Positions 33,601 through 41,500 of a DNA stretch of 64,000 nucleotides are shown here, piece by piece; position 1 is the stretch's first letter; every line of letters starts with the position of its first letter. The stretch is from assembly GCA_036583965.1 (NCBI GenBank), contig JAZBQD010000025.1, positions 14,901,145-14,965,144 of the forward strand, read 5' to 3'. The DNA comes from Prunella strophiata (taxonomy: Eukaryota; Chordata; Aves; Passeriformes; Prunellidae). A model generated the notes under the pieces. That model searched no databases. It had not been told where the DNA came from and was given only the letters and a program-made list of their open reading frames with translations. The translations under genes and the position numbers were made by a program.

Positions 33601-36006
33601 CAGGATGGGGTTTGAGGTGGGCTCTGCAGGGCCAGGATGGGGTTTGAGGTGGGCTCTGCAGGGCCAGGATGGGGTTTGAGGTGGGCTCTGCAGGGCCAGG
33701 ATGGGGTTTGAGGTGGGCTCTGCAGGGCCAGGATGGGGTTTGAGGTGGGCTCTGCAGGGCCAGGATGGGGTTTGAGGTGGGCTCTGCAGGGCCAGGATGG
33801 GGTTTGAGGTGGGCTCTGCAGGGCCAGGATGGGGTTTGAGGTGGGCTCTGCAGGGCCAGGATGGGGTTTGAGGTGGGCTCTGCAGGGCCAGGATGGGGTT
33901 TGAGGTGGGCTCTGCAGGGCCAGGATGGGGTTTGAGGTGGGCTCTGCAGGGCCAGGATGGGGTTTGAGGTGGGCTCTGCAGGGCCAGGATGGGGTTTGAG
34001 GTGGGCTCTGCAGGGCCAGGATGGGGTTTGAGGTGGGCTCTGCAGGGCCAGGATGGGGTTTGAGGTGGGCTCTGCAGGGCCAGGATGGGGTTTGAGGTGG
34101 GCTCTGCAGGGCCAGGATGGGGTTTGAGGTGGGCTCTGCAGGGCCAGGATGGGGTTTGAGGTGGGCTCTGCAGGGCCAGGATGGGGTTTGAGGTGGGCTC
34201 TGCAGGGCCAGGATGGGGTTTGAGGTGGGCTCTGCAGGGCCAGGATGGGGTTTGAGGTGGGCTCTGCAGGGCCAGGATGGGGTTTGAGGTGGGCTCTGCA
34301 GGGCCAGGATGGGGTTTGAGGTGGGCTCTGCAGGGCCAGGATGGGGTTTGAGGTGGGCTCTGCAGGGCCAGGATGGGGTTTGAGGTGGGCTCTGCAGGGC
34401 CAGGATGGGGTTTGAGGTGGGCTCTGCAGGGCCAGGATGGGGTTTGAGGTGGGCTCTGCAGGGCCAGGATGGGGTTTGAGGTGGGCTCTGCAGGGCCAGG
34501 ATGGGGTTTGAGGTGGGCTCTGCAGGGCCAGGATGGGGTTTGAGGTGGGCTCTGCAGGGCCAGGATGGGGTTTGAGGTGGGCTCTGCAGGGCCAGGATGG
34601 GGTTTGAGGTGGGCTCTGCAGGGCCAGGATGGGGTTTGAGGTGGGCTCTGCAGGGCCAGGATGGGGTTTGAGGTGGGCTCTGCAGGGCCAGGATGGGGTT
34701 TGAGGTGGGCTCTGCAGGGCCAGGATGGGGTTTGAGGTGGGCTCTGCAGGGCCAGGATGGGGTTTGAGGTGGGCTCTGCAGGGCCAGGATGGGGTTTGAG
34801 GTGGGCTCTGCAGGGCCAGGATGGGGTTTGAGGTGGGCTCTGCAGGGCCAGGATGGGGTTTGAGGTGGGCTCTGCAGGGCCAGGATGGGGTTTGAGGTGG
34901 GCTCTGCAGGGCCAGGATGGGGTTTGAGGTGGGCTCTGCAGGGCCAGGATGGGGTTTGAGGTGGGCTCTGCAGGGCCAGGATGGGGTTTGAGGTGCCCGT
35001 GCCCTGCTGATGCAGGGAAGGATGCTGTTCCCCAGTGCTGCAGAGCCATTCTCCCAGTGCAGGGATCACAGAATCACAGAATGCTTTAGGTTGGAAAAGC
35101 CCTCTAAGATCATCGAGTCCAACCATTCCCCCCACACTGCCAAGGCCACCTCTGAACTATGTCCCCAAGTGCCACCTCAATACAGCTTTTAGATCCCCCC
35201 AAAGGATGGTGACTCCACCACTGCAATGGGCAGCCCGTGCCAATGCTTGATCATCCTTTCCATTAAGAAATTCTCCCTAATGTCCAAACTAAGCCTCCCC
35301 TGGCACAGCTTGAAGCCATTTCCTCTTGCCCTGTCCCTGTTCCCTGGGAGCAGAGCCTGACCCCCACCTGGCTCCACCCTCCTGTCAGGGACTTGTAAGG
35401 TGAGAAGCCCCCCCCCAAGCCTCCTTTTCTCCAGGCTGAGCCCCCCAGGGGAATCTTGCCTTTGGGATGCAGGGCTGGGGTCCTGAGGGGGTTTCAGGGT
35501 GGATGTGGAGGCTCAGCTGTCTGTGGCTGTCCCCAGGAGCACTGGTACACATCCTACATCGACCTGCTGCAGCGCTTCCAGCTCTGGAACATCTCCAACG
35601 AGGTGATCAAGCTGAGCACCTGCCGGGCCATCAACTGCCTCAACCAGGCTTCCACCACCCTGCACATCAACTGCAGCAACTGCAAGCGGCCCATGAGCAA
35701 CAGGGGCTGGATCTGCGACAGGTGAGGGGGCCCAGAGGGGCTTGTGGGGACAGGGGGAGGGGTGGGTGCCACTGTTTCCTCTTGTTGCCCCCCCGAGGGC
35801 TCTCCCTGCCCACACCCACCCCAATCTCCCCGTGCAGGTGTCGGCAATGTGCCAGCATGTGTGCCGTGTGTCACCACGTGGTGAAGGGGCTCTTCGTCTG
35901 GTGCCAGGGCTGCAGCCACGGTGGCCACCTGCAGCACATCATGAAGTGGCTGGAGACCAGCTCCCACTGCCCTGCTGGCTGTGGCCACCTCTGCGAGTAC
36001 ACCTGA
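27672..36006 (+). CDS. WDR24: WDR24, GATOR2 complex subunit (frameshifted, part of one exon missing here)
   Basis: WDR24 is the GATOR2 beta-propeller/RING subunit that relieves GATOR1 inhibition of mTORC1 at the lysosome. Coding exons: 27,672-28,152, 28,477-28,655, 29,387-30,062, 30,136-30,251, 32,076-32,197, 32,501-32,605, 32,680-32,831 (then lost), 35,537-35,721 and 35,838-36,006. Phases agree except in exon 2. The N-terminus is [15 protein letters not shown]40 repeats span roughly the first 350 residues ([49 protein letters not shown]). An acidic linker ([18 protein letters not shown]) follows. The C-terminal zinc-binding region has [21 protein letters not shown] and CPAGCGHLC, ending CEYT. 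Odd: an extra base at 28,537, and after ETVSLTPL about 60 residues known in other vertebrates (the helical DMLxxYAEQGDVQMAV region) are absent, replaced by a 32-bp array. Confidence 0.96.
28531..28542 (+). other. WDR24: One-base insertion (frameshift) in WDR24 exon 2
   Basis: The sequence TTCGCCTGCCACCTTCGAG should read in frame as [18 protein letters not shown]. It has one base too many (best placed at G28537). Upstream and downstream frames both match WDR24 well and the splice sites on both sides are normal, so the extra base is more likely an assembly error than true inactivation. Confidence 0.9.
30343..30580 (-). mobile_element. CR1 LINE 3' fragment
   Basis: Begins at the CR1 3' tail in reverse (TAGAATCACATCACAGAAT) and continues GGTTTGGGTTGGAAGGGACC, CCATGGCAGGGACACTTTCC and CCAGCTCACT-like sequence to CCTCCCAGGGAACAAT. 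It is inserted in WDR24 intron 4. Confidence 0.92.
30783..31310 (-). mobile_element. CR1 LINE 3' fragment, longer copy
   Basis: Opens with GAATCACAGAATC and GTTGGAAAAG, continues through ACCACTGCCCTGGGCAGC, CCATTTCCTCTTCTCCTGTC and CCCTTTCTCCAGCCTGAGCC, and ends near GTGAGGCCTCAGCAGTGCCC. This is the other common bird CR1 3' subfamily. It is in WDR24 intron 4, downstream of the previous fragment and in the same orientation. Confidence 0.93.
32832..34996. repeat. 32-bp tandem array, about 67 copies, abutting a WDR24 exon
   Basis: The unit combines CCAGGATGGGGTTTGAGG and TGGGCTCTGCAGGG (32 bp). Copies are essentially identical. The first base of the array directly follows WDR24 codon CCC-TTG (ETVSLTPL), with no splice donor, and the frame meets TGA in the second unit. 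Thirty-two is not a multiple of three, so minus-strand frames stay open by cycling through three units. These long translations are artefacts. The right edge ends in GGTTTGAGGTGCCCGTGCCC. Confidence 0.97.
35066..35445 (-). mobile_element. CR1 LINE 3' fragment
   Basis: Starts with the reversed CR1 tail (ATCACAGAATCACAGAATG), then TTAGGTTGGAAAAGCCCTCT, AAGATCATCGAGTCCAACC, CCATTAAGAAATTCTCCC and CTTTTCTCCAGGCTGAGCC. It lies between the 32-bp array and the penultimate WDR24 exon, and its good preservation suggests a fairly young insertion. Confidence 0.94.
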
Positions 36007-36085
36007 GACCCCCGGTACACCTGAAACCCCCCAGGTACACCTGAGACCCCCAGGGTACACCTGAGACCCCCAGGGTACACCTGAG
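35998..36085 (+). repeat. Tandem copies of the WDR24 stop-codon region
   Basis: The last codons TAC-ACC-TGA with flanking bases form a 19-21-bp unit (GTACACCTGAGACCCCCAGG) repeated about five times, starting at the true stop (36,004-36,006). Every later copy again reads Tyr-Thr-stop in one of the frames. Confidence 0.93.
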
Positions 36086-36237
36086 CCCTGCTCCCGCAGG
36101 GGAGCTGGCAGCAGGGTGGGGCAGGGGGGAGCAGGGCAGGCAGGTGCCCTGCCCGATACCCCTGGCACCGCCCTCCCTGTATTTATTTGTGTAAATAAGG
36201 GCTGGGGGGCACCCCCTGCCCGGCCGTTTTTTACTGG

Positions 36238-36243
36238 ATTAAA
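36238..36243 (+). promoter_or_regulatory. WDR24 polyadenylation signal ATTAAA
   Basis: ATTAAA lies 232 bases after the WDR24 stop, in the AT-rich stretch that ends the otherwise GC-rich 3' UTR, and about 315 bases before the JMJD8 start codon. It is the only good signal between the two genes. Confidence 0.7.
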
Positions 36244-36557
36244 AACAAACCAGCAGTTGAATCGAGCCATGACTCCTGTCTTTGCTTCGCCTGGATGCAG
36301 CGACCCCTAGGCTGGGCCCCGGACCCGCTCGGGCCGGGGGTCCCGGCCCTGCGGTGTCCCCGGTGTCCCCATGCCGTTGTCCCCTTGTGCCGGGAGGCCA
36401 CTTTAAGCCGTGAGGTGGGGCCCGCTTTCCGCTGCCCCTTTAAGTGATGGCCCTTACTGGCACCCGTAGCGACGCGCCCAGCCAGTGGCCTCGTGCACCG
36501 TGTTGTCGCGGTGCATGCTGGGAATTGTAGTTCCCGGTGTCTCCGGTGCCGGTCCCG
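36244..36557 (+). promoter_or_regulatory. WDR24-JMJD8 intergenic region and JMJD8 promoter
   Basis: A very short CpG-rich spacer. It contains GGGAATTGTAGTTCCC (about 36,519-36,534), which includes the ACTACAWTTCC-type core of the ZNF143/STAF and Notch-pathway-like promoter element common in housekeeping promoters, read as an inverted repeat. Transcription of JMJD8 probably starts close to here. No TATA box is seen. Confidence 0.55.
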
Positions 36558-37342
36558 ATGGCGGCGGCGGTGCGGCTGCTGCCGCTGTTGCTGGGCTGGG
36601 TCTGGCCCGGCGCCTGCACCGACCCTCCGAGCGGCGGCTGGTAAGGACAGGGGCTGCCCCGGGATCGCTCCCTGTGCCGGTCCTGGTGCCGGTGCCGAGC
36701 GGAGTCTCCCGTTGCAGGCTGGCGGGCACGGTGCCGGAGGAACCACGCTGCACCGTGGAGCGAGCCGATGCCTCCCTCACATATTCCCTCTTCCTGCAGC
36801 GGTACGGGGGACCCTGCACGGTCCCGGCGCCGAGACTGGGGGCCGGGGCACAGTTCCGGTGCACCGGGCGGGCTAACGGGGAGCGGCGGGGGGAGCTGGG
36901 GGGGCAGACCCGGGAGTCCCGAGGGAGAACCCGGGGGGGGGGGAAGGTGGTCGGGAGGGATGCCGGTGCCCCGGGGGTGGTTTGGAGCTAGTCCCGATGC
37001 CCCGGGGTGGGTCGGGGCCGATCCCGGTGTCCCGGGATGGGTCAGTGCTGGTCCCCGTGCTCCGCCCGTGCGGGACCCCGCTGGATGCCGCCCCCAGGTT
37101 CGCCTTCTCCCGGCCGGTGATCCTCGGTGGGGTCACGGACAATTCGGTGAGTGCCGGGAGGGGACAGAGGGTTCCGGGTGGGACGCACCTCCCGGTGCCC
37201 CGGGAGCGGAGGCAGCGTCCCGGCTCCCCGCGCTCCATCCCGCAGGCGTTCCGAGCCCTCTGCACCCGGGAGAAGCTGCTGGCCGCCTTCGGGCCCTTCC
37301 CGGTGCGCCTCAGCACGGCCAACACCTACTCGTACCGCAAAG
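36558..37342 (+). CDS. JMJD8: JMJD8, JmjC domain protein of the ER lumen (5' part only)
   Basis: Four exons are visible: 36,558-36,640, 36,718-36,801, 37,098-37,146 and 37,246-37,342, with GT-AG borders and consistent phases (104 codons plus one base). The start MAAAVRLLPLLLGWVWPGAC is a signal peptide. EEPRCTVERADASLTY, FSRPVILGGVTDNS and AFRALCTREKLLAAFG follow, and VRLSTANTYSYRK is the hallmark of the family just before the cupin fold. Human JMJD8 has about 264 residues, so the JmjC core with its metal-binding region is missing. It should lie beyond the last donor (GTGAGC at 37,343), in the gap. Known of the family: an ER-lumenal protein without proven demethylase activity, linked to NF-kB signalling and metabolism. 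It follows WDR24 on the same strand, as in mammals. Confidence 0.95.
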
Positions 37343-37371
37343 GTGAGCGCGGGGCCGTGCCCGGCCGCGGG

Positions 37372-37570
37372 GCTGCCCCTGATCCCGCTCATCCTTCCCG
37401 TTCCCCGCTCACCCCTCCCGTTCCCCCACTCATCCTCCCGGTTCCCCGCTCATCCTCCCGTTCCCCGCTCACCCCTCCCGTTCCCCGCTCATCCTCCCGT
37501 TCCCCGCTCACCCTCCCGTCCCCGCTCATCCTCCCGTTCCCCGCTCATCCCTCCCGTTCCCCGCTCATCC
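37372..37570. repeat. 20-21-bp minisatellite running into the gap
   Basis: About ten copies of CCCGTTCCCCGCTCATCCT with small length changes lie in JMJD8 intron 4, and the last copy is cut by the Ns. The assembly break is therefore probably caused by this array. Confidence 0.92.
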
Positions 37571-38070
37571 NNNNNNNNNNNNNNNNNNNNNNNNNNNNNN
37601 NNNNNNNNNNNNNNNNNNNNNNNNNNNNNNNNNNNNNNNNNNNNNNNNNNNNNNNNNNNNNNNNNNNNNNNNNNNNNNNNNNNNNNNNNNNNNNNNNNNN
37701 NNNNNNNNNNNNNNNNNNNNNNNNNNNNNNNNNNNNNNNNNNNNNNNNNNNNNNNNNNNNNNNNNNNNNNNNNNNNNNNNNNNNNNNNNNNNNNNNNNNN
37801 NNNNNNNNNNNNNNNNNNNNNNNNNNNNNNNNNNNNNNNNNNNNNNNNNNNNNNNNNNNNNNNNNNNNNNNNNNNNNNNNNNNNNNNNNNNNNNNNNNNN
37901 NNNNNNNNNNNNNNNNNNNNNNNNNNNNNNNNNNNNNNNNNNNNNNNNNNNNNNNNNNNNNNNNNNNNNNNNNNNNNNNNNNNNNNNNNNNNNNNNNNNN
38001 NNNNNNNNNNNNNNNNNNNNNNNNNNNNNNNNNNNNNNNNNNNNNNNNNNNNNNNNNNNNNNNNNNNNNN
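37571..38070. other. Assembly gap (500 N)
   Basis: Exactly 500 Ns, a conventional placeholder for a gap of unknown size. The remaining exons of JMJD8 and, by mammalian order, STUB1 would be expected beyond it but are not seen on the other side. Confidence 0.99.
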
Positions 38071-38535
38071 TTCGATGAGGATTTGGCGCAAATGGAATGC
38101 TTTCACCTCCAACCCAACTTGGAGAAACAGGTGTTAATCAGTATATTACTATCAGCAGCTGAGAAGGGGGTTTGAAACGGCATTTATATTTCATTTAGAA
38201 AAAAAGCTTGTGAAAAGATAATTTTCTCAAAAATCCGTATTACCAATATAATTCTATCTTTGACTCTGTGCTTCATAGTGCACACTTTTGCAAAGATTAT
38301 GACAAGAATGAATGTGTGGGAAGTGGAAAGGGTAGGTAAAAGGATTACTTGAAAAGGGGCTGAATTCCTTGCAGTTTTCAAGGGACATTCTTGAATAATC
38401 TTTTTCATTTAAAGTTATGAAAATACTGGGAAATCTTTGTATGTGTATGTAGCCATGCATTACTAATGCATTAACAGCCAATTCTCGTAGATGAAAATAT
38501 AATATGACTACTTTAATTATAATGATAGCATCTTT
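38071..38535. other. AT-rich block of unknown origin after the gap
   Basis: About 460 bases with far lower GC than any neighbour. On the plus strand FDEDLAQMECFHLQPNLEK followed by CAG-GTGTTA might be a partial exon with a donor, but I do not recognise it. The composition flips to GC-rich at about 38,535, inside what reads as a CCDC78 exon. It may be a misplaced contig end, a different isochore, or a mobile-element remnant. Confidence 0.6.
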
Positions 38536-41500
38536 GCCTTCGCTCGCAGCCGCTGCAGCTCCCGCGAGCTCTTGGTCAGCAGCTCGGGGTCACTGATGGA
38601 CAAGTGGAGCTCAGCAGGGCCACAGTCCATGGCACTGCTGCCCAGGCACCGGATCTGCTCCCGCTGCAGCCTGCAACCAGCACAGGGTCAGGCCCTGCTG
38701 CCCTTCTGGGTGCCACCACCCAGCAGCTCTGCCGCTCCTGAGGGTGCCACTCCCTGGGACCTGCTGCTTCTGGCCACCTGCAAAGGATAAGTGGGAGAGT
38801 TTCTGAAGGGAGCTTGTCCTAGAGCTATTTGTGGCTTTTCCACCACGAGTATTTCTGCTGCTTCCCACAGCCCAAGCTGCTGAGAGAGCTGAGAGCGCTG
38901 CAGGGACGTGCTGGGAGGTGGAGCTATTTGTGGTACCTCTGCATTTCCACACCATCCACCGTGGGATCAATCTCTCACCCTGCATTTTAAGTGGGAGGAA
39001 CATATGTGCAAAGCAGCTCCACGGTGTCCAGAGCACCCTGATGTGCAGCTGGAGGCAGCTTGATCCTGGATTGCCAGGAGCAGGGAGATAAATGTGCATT
39101 GCAGATCCCCTGCTCCACCTGGGAGCCCTGCTTGCCTCCTCCTAGGGCAGGGGATGGCTGCTGTGGGGCTTTCCCAGCTGGCCCTAAGGAGGTGGCTGAG
39201 GTTTACCCATAGGCAATCAGCAGGTTCTCGTGCTTCTTGGCCAAGTCCTTCATTCGTTTCTTGTAGCCCCGGGCTGCCCGAGCCAGCTGCTCCTCCCGGC
39301 CCTTGTAGGAAGTGTGGATTTCCCTGAGCATGCTGTCCACAAAGCTCCTCATGGCAGCGTGGCCAGCTGGGGCTTTGCTGGGTCCTGTCACACTGCTGGC
39401 TTTGCTGGGTCCTGTCACACTGCTGGCTTTGCTGGGTCCTGTCACACTGCTGGCTTTGCTGGGTCCTGTCACACTGCTGGCTTTGCTGTCCATGTAGTTC
39501 TGTAAATGCACAGAGAGGAAAATCCAGGGGGAATGGCTTCCCACTGGGTTAGGTGGGATATTGGGAGGGGATTGTTCCCTGGGAGGGTGGGCAGGCCCTG
39601 GCACAGGGTGCCCAGAGCAGCTGTGGCTGCCCCTGGATCCCTGGCAGTGCCCAAGGCCAGGCTGGACAGGGCTTGGAGCAGCCTGGGACAGTGGAAGGTG
39701 TCCCTGCCCATGGCAGGGGTGGCACTGGATGATCTTTAAAGTCCCTTCCAACCCATTCCATGATTCTATGGCAGTCCCCCCACACACCCTAGATTTCCTG
39801 TAGGGCCATGAAAAATTATCAGTGAGCATCTGCTGGGACTTTTCTTGGTCAGATTACAAGGATTAAAACTCCCCTTTCTTTATGAATTTACTCTAATTTA
39901 TTGGCAGCAGCCTACAAGAGGAGGGTGCCAGTATGGAGACACCTGAGGAAACAGCTGGAACTGTGCCAGGGCAGGGTCAGGCTGGAAAGGTTCTTCATCC
40001 AGAGGGTGCTGGGCACTGCCCAGGCTCCCCAGGGAATGGGCACAGCCCCGAGGCTGCCAGAGCTCCAGGAGTGCTTGGACAGCACTGCCAGGGATGCCCA
40101 GGGTGGGATTGTTGGGGTGTCTGTGCAGGGCCAGGAGCTGGATCCATGATCTTTGTGGACCCCTCCCAGCTCAGGATATTCCATGATTCTGTGGCACCCC
40201 CGGGCCAGGAGAGCCCCGGGCTGGGGGCACCCACCGCCAGCTCCCCGAGGTACTGCGCCAGGCGGGAGCGATAGTGCTCGTTCTGCTCCTTCAGCTGCAG
40301 CTGCAGCCGCGAGTTCTCCGCCTCCACCTCCCGGAGCTGGCCCTGGCACGTGAGCAGCACCTGGCACAGCAAACAAAAATCCTGCTGGCCTGGTCCTCCA
40401 GCTGAGCAGTGGGAGCTGAGATGCTTCCTGAGAGCTGAGGGCCTTCATTTCCAGATATTTGGCTTCACTAGAGCTGGGGAGGTCCTGGATTTTCAGAGGA
40501 ACCCACTGGAAATGTTTATAATCCCTATTCCCCTGCTACCTTCTGTCATCTGCCACCCCCCACCCCGGTGATTCCACCAACTCTTTCTGAAAACCAGGGA
40601 GCAAAATTCCTCCCACCAGCTTTGCAAGCAGCACTTCCACCACGTGCCGCAGGAAACTGCACGGGGAGAACCTCGGTGTGACAAACTCCCTGGAGACAGA
40701 GAGGTGTTGGAGCACCTGGATTCAAGGCACCCCAGCCTGGCAGCTCAGGAGGAGGTGGGTGGGTGGGGTGGGTGCCCGTGCTCACCGCTGATTTCTCTGC
40801 CAGCCTGTGCCCGCTGTCCCTGATCGCTCCCTTGGCCTCCTGCAGCTCCTTCCCCAGAGCCAGCCTGGACACACAGGGGGAAACTGGGATTGTTTGAAAT
40901 GCCCAAACTCCTTCTCCATCCCTGGGAGTGTTCAAGGCCAGGCTGGACAGGGCTTGGAGCAGCCTGGGACAGTGGAAGATGTCTCTGCCCATGGCAAGGA
41001 GTGGAATGAGATGAGCTTTAAGGTCCCTTCCAACCCAACCCATTCTGGGGTTCTGTGATTCTCCATAGGTCCAACACAGCCAGCTTTGGGAAGAAAAGCA
41101 CTTTGGAATGACAGAAATCTCCCAGCTGGGAGATTTGGAGGCTGGCAGCCTCCAAATGTGTGTAAAGCAGTGCCACAAAATCCCTCCCCAGCAAAGATGA
41201 ACACCCTCCACAGTTCAGAGGGTCGAGTCCTGTAGCATTCCTGCTGGGGCAGCCTTTCCTGGGACATTAACCCATTCCAAGGTGATGGAAAACCCACTGT
41301 GGGTGAGGGCTGGGCTGGATAAATCTCTGGGATGTCACACGTTTGCTGTGTGTCACAGAGAGTGGATTTTCAAGGTGCCCCTGAACACCACCAACTTTCA
41401 CCTGACAGCTCTGAAGAGCCTTGAAAACATCAGATTTTCCTTCCAGGCCTCATTCCTTCCCTGCACCCCCCAAAGGCAGGCTGCCTCCTCTCCTGCTCCC

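Noticed and set aside
32748..35135. 795-codon Pro/Ser-rich minus-strand frame
   Set aside because: Entirely the 32-bp array read through three frames in turn, antisense to WDR24.
38071..38177. Plus-strand FDEDLAQ... as an exon of a known gene
   Set aside because: Partial, begins at the gap, and I do not recognise it. Reported only as an unknown AT-rich block.
39895..40195. Part of CCDC78 coding sequence
   Set aside because: The interval is a CR1-type element with its tail at 40,180-40,195. The CCDC78 exon starts just beyond it.
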